Shown here in pieces: positions 7,035 to 15,081 of a stretch of DNA of 64,000 nt. Origin of the DNA: Mycolicibacterium malmesburyense (lineage in GTDB: Bacteria > Actinomycetota > Actinomycetes > Mycobacteriales > Mycobacteriaceae). The position numbers and the translations under genes were made by a program. The notes beneath the pieces are model-generated. The model had not been told where the DNA came from, made no database searches, and worked only from the letters and a program-made list of their open reading frames with translations. How positions within the stretch are numbered: position 1 is the first letter of the stretch; each line of letters starts with the position of its first letter. Location: contig NZ_CVTB01000313.1 of NCBI RefSeq assembly GCF_001050015.1, forward strand, positions 1 to 64,000, read 5' to 3'.

Positions 7035-7715
7035 ATGCTCGCCGCCATCCTGGTCAGCCTGGCCGTGGTCTTCGTCGCCGAACTGGGCGACAAATCGCAG
7101 CTGATCACCATGACCTATTCCCTGCGGCACCGGTGGTGGGTCGTATTGTCCGGCGTCGGGATCGCCGCGATGCTGGTGCACGGACTGTCGGTCGCGATCG
7201 GCCACTTCCTCGGGATGACGCTGCCCGAACGCCCGATCGCCTTCGTCGCCGCCATCGCGTTCCTATTGTTCGCACTGTGGACGTGGCGCGAGAAGGGGGA
7301 CGACGAGGAGATCAGGATCGCCGAACCCCGCTTCGTCGTCCCGGCGATCGTCTCGTCGTTCGTGCTCGCCGAACTCGGCGACAAGACGATGCTGGCCACC
7401 GTCGCCCTGGCCAGCGACCGCGACTGGGCCGGCGTCTGGATCGGCGCGACGGTCGGCATGGTGCTGGCCGACGGAGCGGCGATCGCGGCGGGCAGGTTGA
7501 TGCACAAGCGGCTGCCCGAGAGGTTCCTGCACGGCCTGGCCAGTGTCCTGTTCCTGCTGTTCGGCCTGTGGATGCTGTTCGACGGTGCCCTCGGACTGCG
7601 GTGGGTGGCCGTCGGCGTGACCGCCTCGGTTACCGTCGTCGCGCTAGTGGCCTGGCTCTTATGGCGCCGCACCGCGCAGGCGGCCGCACCGGAGCCGTCG
7701 ACCCGGCCCGCCTGA
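7035..7715 (+). CDS. GDT1/UPF0016-family manganese exporter
   Basis: 226 aa from the ATG at 7035 (MLAAILVSLAVVFVAELGDK), preceded by GAGAGGG; longer in-frame starts lie in the riboswitch. There are two homologous halves, each with the family motif E-x-G-D-K-[ST]: ELGDKSQL (about residue 17) and ELGDKTML (about residue 115). About six membrane helices and a short charged tail follow. The family exports Mn2+ (or Ca2+) from the cytoplasm in exchange for protons. The manganese riboswitch upstream makes Mn2+ the likely substrate, and it sits two genes from the Ni-SOD locus. Confidence 0.92.
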   Translation: MLAAILVSLAVVFVAELGDKSQLITMTYSLRHRWWVVLSGVGIAAMLVHGLSVAIGHFLGMTLPERPIAFVAAIAFLLFALWTWREKGDDEEIRIAEPRFVVPAIVSSFVLAELGDKTMLATVALASDRDWAGVWIGATVGMVLADGAAIAAGRLMHKRLPERFLHGLASVLFLLFGLWMLFDGALGLRWVAVGVTASVTVVALVAWLLWRRTAQAAAPEPSTRPA

Positions 7716-8084
7716 GCTCCACCTGCACGTTCGCCCGCGGGCGTCCCGCGACCATGCGTCCGATACGTGGCAAACGCCGGGCAGCGCCCGAATGCATGCA
7801 ATCGATGTTGCCGGCGGCGCTCAGCCGGTTTCCTGCGGGCACGCTGTCGAGGTAGCTGGCAAAACTAGCTCGGCCGACCCTCGGCAGTTTGCTTCGTCGC
7901 ACCGTATGGTAGAGGCGTCGGTGCACGCTACGGGCGTCGTAACCGGCAACGTTGCGGGGGTTGACGAGGGGGCGGGTGAACTTTTCCCCGGTTTGCACTT
8001 GGTTGTGGCCACAACACTCGCTACGATGATCAGCAAATACGCCGCTTGTACACCGCTCGTCCAATGCATGTGGAGGTCATATCG
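7716..8084 (+). promoter_or_regulatory. espR upstream region with likely promoter and 12-bp palindrome
   Basis: This 369-bp region has no credible ORF. A plausible promoter is TTGGTT (7999-8004), a 17-bp spacer and TACGAT (8022-8027), giving a leader of about 50 nt to the ATG at 8085 with GGAGG at 8073-8077. The spacer holds a perfect palindrome, TTGTGGCCACAA (8003-8014), a good candidate for an operator. A second possible -10, TATGGT, lies at 7903-7908. A GC palindrome, CGCCCGCGGGCG, just after the exporter gene may end the upstream transcript. Confidence 0.45.
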
Positions 8085-8483
8085 ATGAGCACGACGTTCG
8101 CCGCTCGCCTGAACCGGCTGTTTGACACGGTCTACCCGCCGGGACGCGGCCCGCACACCTCCGCCGAGGTGATCGCGGCGCTGAAGGCCGAGGGCGTCAC
8201 CATGTCCGCTCCGTACCTCTCGCAGCTGCGCTCCGGCAACCGCACGAACCCCTCGGTCGCCACCATGGCCGCTCTTGCCAACTTCTTCCGTATCAAGCCG
8301 GCGTACTTCACCGACGACGAGTACTACGAGAAGCTCGACAAGGAGCTGACCTGGCTCGCCAGCATGCGCGACGAGGGCGTCCGGCGTATTGCCGCACGCA
8401 CGGTCGGCTTGTCGCCGGAGGCCCAGCAGGACCTCGTGCAGAAGGCCGACGAGCTGCGCCGCCGCGAGCATCTGGACGATTAG
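8085..8483 (+). CDS. espR: EspR nucleoid-associated regulator
   Basis: 132 aa, the exact length of M. tuberculosis EspR (Rv3849). It has an XRE-type helix-turn-helix (SAEVIAALKAEGVTMSAPYLSQLRSGNRTNPSVATMAALANFF, about residues 26-68), with the C-terminal dimerisation helices LSPEAQQDLVQKADELRRRE. EspR binds DNA as a dimer of dimers and controls espACD and many cell-wall genes, thereby affecting ESX-1 secretion. The start has a GGAGG site 8 nt upstream. Unlike in M. tuberculosis, the next locus is a convergent ImmA/DUF6545 pair, separated by a strong hairpin. Confidence 0.95.
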   Translation: MSTTFAARLNRLFDTVYPPGRGPHTSAEVIAALKAEGVTMSAPYLSQLRSGNRTNPSVATMAALANFFRIKPAYFTDDEYYEKLDKELTWLASMRDEGVRRIAARTVGLSPEAQQDLVQKADELRRREHLDD

Positions 8484-8491
8484 CTTGACCC

Positions 8492-8523
8492 GGCTCACCT
8501 CGCCCCGGCTGGCGAAGTGAGCC
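8492..8523. terminator. Hairpin between espR and the convergent membrane-protein gene
   Basis: GGCTCAC (8492-8498) pairs with GTGAGCC (8517-8523); after one mismatch, TCGCC (8500-8504) pairs with GGCGA (8511-8515) around a 6-nt loop. It is a long GC stem without a T-run, as is common for mycobacterial terminators. Confidence 0.7.
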
Positions 8524-8534
8524 CTCTCGACCAG

Positions 8535-9689
8535 CTACGCTGCTTGACCCGTCGCGTCACCGCGGCGGGTCAATGCGTGGTACTGCTCCGCGATCTCGAG
8601 AATCCATTCGCGGTCTGAGTACTCGCTCGGCTGGTTCAGCCATCCCAGGCCCGGGAAATCGACCCGCTTTTCCTCCGAAGCGCCGTCGACTCCGGAATGG
8701 ATCCACTCGGCTATCGCCCGAGCCTGTTCCCGCGGCGGGACCGGCGGCGATTCGAGATCGCCCTCGTCCTCGGCGTCATCATCGGCCACCGTGCCTGCCG
8801 GATCCACCCGCAGCTTGCGTTGGTGCTCGGCGGCGGTGGCTTCCAGGTAGAGCGCGTCGGAGATCAACGACATCCGCTCGGCGACCCGGAAGACGAGCGG
8901 GCCGCGCGGCCGAACCCCGATGCCGATGTCGGGATGCCTGCGGCCCAGTTCGGTGAGTATCGGGCCGATCACCCGCAGTTCCCGGCGCGCACCGAACCAG
9001 TCCTCGATGCTGGGCAGCAGCGATCCCGCGGCGACGACGACCATCGCGCAGCCCAGCAGCGTCGCGGCGGCCCCGACGCCGACCGGACCGCTGCGGTTGA
9101 CCGCGCGCAGGAAGAAGAAGGCCGATGCCACGACGATCAGCACGATGCCGATGGTGAACACGAACAGCGCGCGTCCTCGGCGGCTGCGGTTCGAATAACG
9201 CAGCCCGGCCCAGGAGACCAGGGACAACGCCAGCAGGACGTAGAGCAGCGGCAGCAGCCACGGCAGCGAGTTACCGCTCAGATTGCGCTGCAGATACTCC
9301 TGAGCCGACATCTCGGGCTGCCGGCCGGCGGCGAAGAAGGTCAACGCGGTGATCACCGCGATCACCGCCGCGACGGCATACTGCGCCATCGCGATCTTGC
9401 GGATCGTGGCCGGTTTGCGCACCGACGATGCCGACGTGATCATCACGCAGCTGCCCGCGGCGCAGGCGACGAGCGCAAGCTGGGACAACCCCAGGGAGAT
9501 GTTGGGCCACCGCAACAGCCGGTCGATCAGCAGGGTCAACGGCTGCCAGTTCAGGGCGGCGATCAGCGCCAGGCTCGACAGCGCGACGATCATCGCGGTG
9601 CTCACCAGGCTCTGCTTGTTGACCAGCGCCCACCCGATGCGTAGGCCGGTGGCCAGTCCGAGCAGACCGGCGATCACCCAGACGATCAA
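8535..9689 (-). CDS. MAB_1171c-type multi-span membrane protein with DUF6545-like C-terminus
   Basis: 384 aa from a TTG start that overlaps the ImmA stop codon as TTGA. About seven to eight membrane helices occupy residues 1-225; a soluble tail of about 150 residues follows with RELRVIGPILTELGRRHPDIGIGV and ERMSLISDALYLEATAAEHQ. That tail resembles the DUF6545 region of the actinobacterial 'MAB_1171c family putative transporter'. These proteins are usually found beside XRE regulators and ImmA/IrrE peptidases. Their biochemical role is unknown; a membrane sensor or anchor for the peptidase is a reasonable guess. Translational coupling to the peptidase implies joint function. Confidence 0.75.
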   Translation of the reverse strand: MIVWVIAGLLGLATGLRIGWALVNKQSLVSTAMIVALSSLALIAALNWQPLTLLIDRLLRWPNISLGLSQLALVACAAGSCVMITSASSVRKPATIRKIAMAQYAVAAVIAVITALTFFAAGRQPEMSAQEYLQRNLSGNSLPWLLPLLYVLLALSLVSWAGLRYSNRSRRGRALFVFTIGIVLIVVASAFFFLRAVNRSGPVGVGAAATLLGCAMVVVAAGSLLPSIEDWFGARRELRVIGPILTELGRRHPDIGIGVRPRGPLVFRVAERMSLISDALYLEATAAEHQRKLRVDPAGTVADDDAEDEGDLESPPVPPREQARAIAEWIHSGVDGASEEKRVDFPGLGWLNQPSEYSDREWILEIAEQYHALTRRGDATGQAA

Positions 9690-10177
9690 CCAAACGCCTC
9701 TCCGAGCCGCACCTGGACGATCGATGAACGGTCGGACGGCAGCCTGCCGAGCCGGTACAGCAGCAGGGCGGCGAAATCCTCCGCCTCCTGCTCGGCCTCC
9801 TCACCGGCGGGCCCCATACAACCGGTCCGCTGGTTGAGCATGTAGCTGATCAGATCGGAGCTGGCGAACTCCGTGCTCTGTTCGGCGGCCTGCGCGACGG
9901 GAATGCCGTCGTGGCCCAGCACCAGATGCCCCAGCTCATGGGCCAGCGTGCGGTCCCAGGCGGGCAGCCCCTTCTGGATCAGGAAGACGTCGTGGTCGTT
10001 GTACTGGCGCCACTGCCCGCAGACACCGGGCGGCAGCTCCGCCATCTTGAGCTCGATGGGTCGTTTACGGTCTTCGCTGACGGCCTCGACGAGCCGGGTC
10101 AGCGACACCTCCCCGTGCCGCGGTGCCAGTTCGAGTACGGCCCCGACCGCGCGGGTGACACGGCGGTTAGCTGGCAT
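9686..10177 (-). CDS. ImmA/IrrE-family metallopeptidase
   Basis: 163 aa from the ATG at 10177 (MPANRRVTRAVG), preceded by a strong GGAAGGGGG; a start 24 nt upstream is possible but lacks a site. The zinc motif HELGHLVLGHDG (HExxH) and the downstream EAEQEAEDFAALLL, which supplies a further acidic ligand, identify the ImmA/IrrE (DUF955) fold. Such enzymes cleave or inactivate XRE-type repressors, for example ImmA on ImmR and IrrE on DdrO. Here the nearest XRE-type regulator is EspR, 1.2 kb away and convergent. The stop overlaps the membrane-protein start by 4 nt. Confidence 0.88.
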   Translation of the reverse strand: MPANRRVTRAVGAVLELAPRHGEVSLTRLVEAVSEDRKRPIELKMAELPPGVCGQWRQYNDHDVFLIQKGLPAWDRTLAHELGHLVLGHDGIPVAQAAEQSTEFASSDLISYMLNQRTGCMGPAGEEAEQEAEDFAALLLYRLGRLPSDRSSIVQVRLGEAFG

Positions 10178-10432
10178 GGATCCCCCTTCCGACCAGTTCA
10201 CTATGCGCTGTCCGCCGTCTTGACGGGGCGGCTTCTGGTTCAGTTCGCGAACGTTGCGGTCGGTACAAGCATGCCCTCATTGGGCGGTGCAGGCCAAGGC
10301 GTAGCCGCACCGGTTCTTCGGGCAGGAAGCCGCCCGCGGCCCGGGCGCGCCGAACGATAGGGTTGTGCTGCGCCGACAACGGCGCCCAGCGACGACGTCA
10401 GCAGCCGAGACCACCACTGGGAGGCAGCCGGG

Positions 10433-11086
10433 ATGGGCCTGTTCAAACGCAAAACCCGCGCCACCCGCAGGGCCGAGGCCCGCGCAATCAAGGCGAAGGC
10501 GAGGCTGGAGGCCAAGCTGGCGGCCAAGAACGAAGCCCGTCGCATCAAGGCCGCCAACCGGGCCGAGACGAGGGCGCTGAAGGCGCAGATCAAGGCGCAG
10601 CGCGACAGCGACCGGGCGGCGCTCAAGGTCGCCGAGACGCAACTGAAGGCCGCACGCGAGGGCAAACTGTTCTCCCCCACCCGGATTCGTCGGATGCTGA
10701 CCGTGACACGGCTTCTTGCGCCGATCGCCGTGCCCGTCGCCTACCGCGCCGCGATCACCGCGCGCGGCTATCTTGACCAACGCCGCGCCGACAGACTCGG
10801 TGTGCCGCTGAGCCAGGTCGGTCAGTTCAACGGCTACGGCGCGCAGTTGTCGGCCCGCATCACCGGTGCCGAGCAGTCGTTGCGACTCGTCGCCGAGAAG
10901 AAGCCCAAGGACGCCGAGACCAAGCAGTTCGTCGGCGCGATCACCGAGCGGCTCGGAGACCTGTCCGCCGCGGTGGCCGCCGCCGAGCACATGCCGCCGT
11001 CGCGGCGCCGGTCGGCGCACGCGTCGATCGAACGCCAGCTCGACGGAATCGACGCCGACCTGATGGCTCGGCTCGGCGTGAGCTGA
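10433..11086 (+). CDS. Basic coiled-coil protein, DUF6474-like (Rv3850-like)
   Basis: 217 aa, similar in length and position to M. tuberculosis Rv3850. The first 80 residues are an extremely basic Lys/Arg/Ala-rich coiled coil (for example ARAIKAKARLEAKLAAKNEA). A hydrophobic stretch (VTRLLAPIAVPVAYRAAITARGYLDQRRADRLG) may touch the membrane. The C-terminal half is helical with IERQLDGIDADLMARLGVS. The start is the ATG at 10433 after GGGAGGCAGCCGGG. The function is unknown; a DNA- or membrane-associated scaffold would fit the composition. The 255 bp upstream hold no other feature I can support. Confidence 0.78.
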   Translation: MGLFKRKTRATRRAEARAIKAKARLEAKLAAKNEARRIKAANRAETRALKAQIKAQRDSDRAALKVAETQLKAAREGKLFSPTRIRRMLTVTRLLAPIAVPVAYRAAITARGYLDQRRADRLGVPLSQVGQFNGYGAQLSARITGAEQSLRLVAEKKPKDAETKQFVGAITERLGDLSAAVAAAEHMPPSRRRSAHASIERQLDGIDADLMARLGVS

Positions 11087-11094
11087 GCCCAACC

Positions 11095-11610
11095 ATGTCG
11101 CCGTCCGGTTTCGCGGCCCGCCTTCGCGGCGTGGCCTCGGGGCTGCTGACGGCGACGCTCGCGGTCGCCGCGCACGGCTACGGCGGCGCCGAACCGCCGA
11201 CCGGCGCCGCCGCGGTTTGCCTCGCCATCCTCGCGGCAACGGTGGGCGCGCTGACCGCGACGTTGCCTCGCGCCTCGGAAACCCCTGTCCTGCTTGCCGT
11301 TCTGGCATCCGGACAGGTCGCCGGCCACGTCCTGCTGGGCGCTTCCGGGCACGCCCACGCGGCGCCGACGGTCACGATGGTGGCCGCTCACGCGGTCGCG
11401 GTCGGCGTGGGCGCTGCGCTGATCGCCACCGGCGAGCATCTGTGCCGGGCGGTGTCGCGCGCGGTGCGCGCGGTTGTGCGCGTCGGATGCCGCCCGGTCT
11501 CACCGCAGGTACGCCGCGTCGCGCATCGCGCCGACCAACCGCTTCGCTCTGCGCTGCTTCTCGCCGCGTCGGTGTCTCACCGTGGGCCGCCGGTCAGCCT
11601 CGTCAGCTGA
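11095..11610 (+). CDS. His-containing membrane protein upstream of the copper operon (Rv3851-like)
   Basis: 171 aa, starting 8 nt after the previous gene. Three to four hydrophobic helices span residues 5-120, with a GHVLLGASGHAHAAPTV stretch carrying several His residues, then a basic C-terminal tail (VVRVGCRPVSPQVRRVAHRADQP). It occupies the place of the M. tuberculosis membrane protein Rv3851 but is longer. It lies 34 nt before the YcnI gene and may be translated as part of the YcnI-CopC-CopD operon; a role in copper handling is therefore possible but unproven. Confidence 0.6.
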   Translation: MSPSGFAARLRGVASGLLTATLAVAAHGYGGAEPPTGAAAVCLAILAATVGALTATLPRASETPVLLAVLASGQVAGHVLLGASGHAHAAPTVTMVAAHAVAVGVGAALIATGEHLCRAVSRAVRAVVRVGCRPVSPQVRRVAHRADQPLRSALLLAASVSHRGPPVSLVS

Positions 11611-11644
11611 TCGACTTCACCCACGAAAAAGAAAGCCACATTCG

Positions 11645-12253
11645 ATGAGAACCATCACCAGGGCGCCGCTGCGCGCCCTCATCACCGTCGCCGCGGCGGC
11701 GTCGACGGTCGCGCTCGCGGGTCCCGCGTCGGCGCACGTCCGCGTCGAGGCCGACCACGCCGACGCCGGCGACTACGCGGTGCTCACGTTCCGCGTGCCC
11801 GGCGAATCCGACACCGGCGCGCTCACCACGGAAGTGACCGTCGGACTGCCCAGCCTGACCTCGGTGCGAACGGAGGTCATGCCGGGCTGGACGGCGCGCC
11901 TCGACCGCGACACGGCCGCGGGGACCGTGCGCTCCATCACCTGGACGGCGGCACCGGGAACCGGTATCTCTCCGGACCAGTTCGCGCTGTTCCGGGCGTC
12001 GGTCAAGCTCCCCGAAGGCGATTCGGTGAGCTTTCCCGCGACCCAGACCTACGACGACGGCACCGTCGTGCACTGGGATCAGCCCGCCACACCCGACGGC
12101 GCCGAACCCGAGCACCCCGCGCCGGCGCTCGCGCTGACCGGAGCGGCCGCGCCGCAGGCGGCCGACACCGCAACGCGATGGCTGGCCGGTGGGGCGCTCG
12201 GCGTGGCCGTGATCGCGGTCGCCGTGGCGTTGATCGGAAGGCGGCGGGCATGA
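11645..12253 (+). CDS. YcnI-type copper-binding protein (DUF1775)
   Basis: 202 aa from the ATG at 11645 (MRTITRAPLRA). A Sec signal peptide ends at PASA, leaving His as the first mature residue (HVRVEADHADAGDYAVLTFRVPGESD). In YcnI proteins this N-terminal His and a nearby acidic residue bind Cu(II) in a 'monohistidine brace'. The DUF1775 beta-sandwich carries TEVMPGWTARLDRD and RSITWTAAPGTGISPDQF. After a Pro/Ala linker, a C-terminal membrane helix (about 178-197) with RRRA anchors it outside the membrane. It overlaps copC by 4 nt (ATGA), so the genes are translationally coupled. Confidence 0.9.
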   Translation: MRTITRAPLRALITVAAAASTVALAGPASAHVRVEADHADAGDYAVLTFRVPGESDTGALTTEVTVGLPSLTSVRTEVMPGWTARLDRDTAAGTVRSITWTAAPGTGISPDQFALFRASVKLPEGDSVSFPATQTYDDGTVVHWDQPATPDGAEPEHPAPALALTGAAAPQAADTATRWLAGGALGVAVIAVAVALIGRRRA

Positions 12254-12762
12254 GACGGATCGGCGCCGGAGTGCTCGTGATTCTCTGGTTGGCCGCCGGG
12301 ATGCTGGCCGGTGCCGGTCCCGCATCCGCGCACGCGACCCGCATCGCGACGGATCCGGCCGAGAACGCCCGGCTGACCGAGACACCCACGACGGTGTCGG
12401 CGACGTTCAGCGAGGCGCTGCAGACGCAGTTCGCGGCGATGACCGTCGTCGGCCCCGACCGAAACCTGTGGTCGACCGGCGAACCGCAGGTGCAGGGCGC
12501 TGTCCTGCGCGTCGGCGTGCGACCGCTCGGCCCCCCTGGGCGCTACACGGTGAACTACCGGGCGACCTCGGCCGACGGCCACGTCGTCAACGGGTCCTGG
12601 TCGTTCGAGCTCAGCGTGCAGGGGACCGGGACGCCGGGCCCGCCGGCCGCTCCCCCTGCGGAGACCTCCACCGACGATGCGATTCCGGTCTGGCCGTTCT
12701 TCGTGGGCGCGGTGGTCGTCATCGGTGCGGCGGCGGTGTGGGCGGTGCGGCGCCGCCCGTGA
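12250..12762 (+). CDS. copC: CopC-domain extracytoplasmic copper-binding protein
   Basis: 170 aa. A signal peptide ends PASA, and the mature protein begins HATRIATDPAENARLTETP. Copper-site residues of CopC are visible: the N-terminal His and the C-terminal-proximal ATSADGHVVNGSWSFEL Asp/His motif. A Pro-rich linker leads to a C-terminal membrane helix (about 147-167). The Met-rich Cu(I) site of Pseudomonas CopC is absent, which fits the Cu(II)-only class. Start and stop codons overlap those of its neighbours (ATGA upstream, GTGA downstream), so YcnI, CopC and CopD form one unit. Confidence 0.9.
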   Translation: MRRIGAGVLVILWLAAGMLAGAGPASAHATRIATDPAENARLTETPTTVSATFSEALQTQFAAMTVVGPDRNLWSTGEPQVQGAVLRVGVRPLGPPGRYTVNYRATSADGHVVNGSWSFELSVQGTGTPGPPAAPPAETSTDDAIPVWPFFVGAVVVIGAAAVWAVRRRP

Positions 12763-13682
12763 CCCGCGGACGCACGGTAGCGGTCGGGGTGCTGCTCGCG
12801 GCGGCCGCGGCGGGCCTGGCGTTGGCGCTGGCCCACCCGCAGGCGTCGGTGAGCGGCACGACGGTCCGGGTGCTGGCCGACTGCGCGGCGGTCGTCACGC
12901 TGGGCCTGGCCGTGGTGCCGATGCTCGACGGGCAGCGCCACCGCGGCGAGTTGCTGATCCGCTCGACGAGGCCGCTGGCCGCCGCCTCCGTGCTGTGGCT
13001 GCTGGCCGAGCTGGCCCGGCAGCTCGTCGCGGCCGCGGAGGCCGCCGCGCTGCCGATATCGCGGCTCGGCGTGCAGACCGCAGCGGATTTCGCGACGGCG
13101 ACGACGCCCGGGCGGGCGGGCCTGCTTGCGGCCGTCGCCGCGGCGGCGGTAGCAGTGTCTTCGCTGGTCGCACCGCGGACCGCGTCGTGGAACGTCGCGA
13201 TGATCGGCACCGCGGCGGTCGGCGTCGCCGCCCGCCAGCTGACCGGACACTTCGCCGAGAGCCCGCTGGGTGGCGTCGCGGTCACGGTGCACACGCTGGC
13301 CGCCGCGCTGTGGTGCGGTGCGCTGGCGGCGCTGGTGCTCACCGTCGACCATCGCGGTCAGTGGGCCAGGATGTTGCCCCGTTTCTCGCAGTTGTCGCTG
13401 GTCTGTGTGCTGGTCCTGCTCGCGGGCGGGATCGTGGGGGCGGCGGTCCGGCTGGGCGCGCCGGCCGAGCTGTATGCGACCGGCTACGGGCGGCTGTTGT
13501 CGGCCAAGATCGCGGCGACGGTCGTCCTCGTCGTCCTCGGCTGGCGCAACCGCACCATGTGGGTGCCGGCCGCTCGGTCGCATCGCGCGTCGGCGGTGGC
13601 GTCGCGGACCCGGGCGCGGGTGGAGACGGCGCTGATGATCGTCGCGCTGACGCTGGCGGCCGGTCTGGCCGTCACGGGTTAG
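12759..13682 (+). CDS. copD: CopD-family copper-uptake membrane protein
   Basis: 307 aa from the GTG at 12759, which overlaps the copC stop. About eight membrane helices are predicted. The CopD domain shows GHFAESPLGGVAVTVHTLAAALWCGALAALVLT, with conserved His residues near helix ends, RFSQLSLVCVLVLLAGGIVGAAVRLG and the LYATGYGRLLSAKIAATVVLVVLGWRNR signature. CopD works with CopC to bring copper into the cytoplasm, for example for cuproenzymes. A longer open frame exists upstream but overlaps copC and was not used. Confidence 0.88.
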   Translation: MTRGRTVAVGVLLAAAAAGLALALAHPQASVSGTTVRVLADCAAVVTLGLAVVPMLDGQRHRGELLIRSTRPLAAASVLWLLAELARQLVAAAEAAALPISRLGVQTAADFATATTPGRAGLLAAVAAAAVAVSSLVAPRTASWNVAMIGTAAVGVAARQLTGHFAESPLGGVAVTVHTLAAALWCGALAALVLTVDHRGQWARMLPRFSQLSLVCVLVLLAGGIVGAAVRLGAPAELYATGYGRLLSAKIAATVVLVVLGWRNRTMWVPAARSHRASAVASRTRARVETALMIVALTLAAGLAVTG

Positions 13683-13773
13683 CGCCATATGCGACCTGGC
13701 ATGATAGGACCGATCGACGGCCGGTCGCCCGCTCGGCCGGCCTGGCGCCGAGACACTGCAAAGGAGCAGCCCG

Positions 13774-14286
13774 ATGGCAGACCAGCAGGGCCGACCCGAC
13801 GAACAGCCGCAGGGCTCACCACCGGCGGATGAGTCGACCCCGCCGCCGGCTGCCGCGGAGTCCGCGAGCGCCTCGCCGGACCCCCTGATCCCCCCGGCGC
13901 CGGCCAAGAAGACCCCCGCCAAGAAGACGCCCGCGAAGAAGGCCGCCAAGAAGACCCCCGCCAAGAAGGCGGTGAAGAAGGCAGCGCCGGCCAAGAAGGC
14001 GGCCAAGAAGACTCCCGCCAAGAAAGCTCCCGCGAAGGAGCCGGCGAAGAAGACGCCCGCGACCGAACCGGCCGCCAAGAACAACGACCTCGTGTCCGCC
14101 GCGAAAGAGGCCGCGGCGCAGGCGAAGTCGACCGTCGCCAGCGCCGCCAACCCGGTGTCGGGTCCGGAGCCGACACCGATGATCGGGCCGGAGCCCTCGC
14201 GGATGCCCGTCGCGGTGGCGATCGCGGCGGGTGTGCTGGCGATCATCGTCGTGCTGTTGATCCGCCGCGGCGGCGACGAGGACTGA
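13774..14286 (+). CDS. hns: Membrane-anchored H1-like nucleoid protein (Hns, Rv3852-like)
   Basis: 170 aa. After an acidic, Pro-rich N-terminus (1-45), residues 46-110 are runs of (T/A)PAKK and KKA repeats like eukaryotic histone H1 tails, then AAKEAAAQAKSTVASAANP. A C-terminal membrane helix (about 147-163) ends RRGGDED. This layout matches M. tuberculosis Rv3852 (annotated Hns), a DNA-binding protein tethered to the membrane. The start has AAGGAGCAGCCCG upstream. The lysine repeats are low complexity, so alignment-based homology is weak, and synteny before rraA/ethA supports the call. Confidence 0.85.
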   Translation: MADQQGRPDEQPQGSPPADESTPPPAAAESASASPDPLIPPAPAKKTPAKKTPAKKAAKKTPAKKAVKKAAPAKKAAKKTPAKKAPAKEPAKKTPATEPAAKNNDLVSAAKEAAAQAKSTVASAANPVSGPEPTPMIGPEPSRMPVAVAIAAGVLAIIVVLLIRRGGDED

Positions 14287-14294
14287 TCAAACCC

Positions 14295-14325
14295 TTGACC
14301 CTGACGCGACGTCAGGGTCGATAGT
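14295..14325 (+). promoter_or_regulatory. MerR-type promoter with 19-bp spacer and operator palindrome
   Basis: A -35 TTGACC (14295-14300) and a -10 GATAGT (14320-14325) are separated by 19 bp, the overlong spacing typical of MerR-controlled promoters. The spacer is a perfect inverted repeat with 10-bp arms, GACCCTGACG (14297-14306) and CGTCAGGGTC (14310-14319), around CGA. The start codon at 14332 lies 7 nt after the -10, so the transcript is probably leaderless and autoregulated. Confidence 0.85.
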
Positions 14326-14331
14326 GGCGCT

Positions 14332-15081
14332 ATGGACGCCATGACCGTCGGCGCGGTGGCCGCCCTCACCGGTGTCTCGGTGCGCACCCTGCACCACTAC
14401 GACCACATCGGTCTGGTGGTGCCGAGCTTCCGCACGCCGGCGGGCTACCGCGGCTACACAGATGTCGATATCGAACGGCTCCATCTGGTGCTGGTGTACC
14501 GGTCGGTGGACATGTCCCTCGAGGAGATCCGAGACCTGCTCGACGGCGGGGGCGATGTGCTCGACCACCTTCGACGACAGCACCAACTCCTGCTCGAGCG
14601 GGCGGACCACCTGCAACACACGATCAAGGCAGTGGAGGAACTGATGAGCGGACACCGCAGCGGAATCCAACTGACGGCCGAGGAACAGGTGGAGATCTTC
14701 GGCAGCGCAGTGTTCGACGAATATGCCGAGGAGTCCGAGGAGCGCTGGGGCGGTACGGACGCGTGGGCCCAGTCGCAGCAGCGCACCGCGCGGATGACCA
14801 AACGGGACTGGATCGAGTTCAAGGCCGACAACGACGCGCTGTTGGCCGCTCTGGTCGACGCCCACCGCGATGGCGTCGCACCGGGATCGCGGCGGGCGGA
14901 CGAACTGGCGGCCTGGCATCGCGCCAACATCGAACGGTTCTACGACTGCGACCACGAGATGCACGTGAGCCTGGCCGAGATGTACCTGGCCGACGAGCGG
15001 TTCAAGCGCTACTACGACGACGCCGAGCCCGGACTGGCCCAGTTCGTGCACGACATCATCGTCGCTAACATCGACCGGTGA
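14332..15081 (+). CDS. TipA-type MerR transcriptional activator
   Basis: 249 aa. The N-terminal MerR DNA-binding domain shows [41 protein letters not shown] (about 4-44), followed by a dimerisation coiled coil to about residue 115. The C-terminal half is a TipAS antibiotic-recognition domain: [22 protein letters not shown], then [38 protein letters not shown]. TipA proteins bind thiopeptide-like drugs and switch on resistance genes. The gene has its own 19-bp-spacer promoter and overlaps rraA by 4 nt (GTGA). Confidence 0.92.
   Translation: MDAMTVGAVAALTGVSVRTLHHYDHIGLVVPSFRTPAGYRGYTDVDIERLHLVLVYRSVDMSLEEIRDLLDGGGDVLDHLRRQHQLLLERADHLQHTIKAVEELMSGHRSGIQLTAEEQVEIFGSAVFDEYAEESEERWGGTDAWAQSQQRTARMTKRDWIEFKADNDALLAALVDAHRDGVAPGSRRADELAAWHRANIERFYDCDHEMHVSLAEMYLADERFKRYYDDAEPGLAQFVHDIIVANIDR

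Noticed and set aside
13910..14060. Tandem DNA repeat in hns
   Set aside because: It is codon-level repetition of PAKK/KKA motifs, part of the protein, not a separate repeat element.
12555..14387. 610-codon minus-strand ORF opposite copD and hns
   Set aside because: Shadow of copD and of the lysine-rich repeats (read in reverse as Phe/Leu/Ala repeats).
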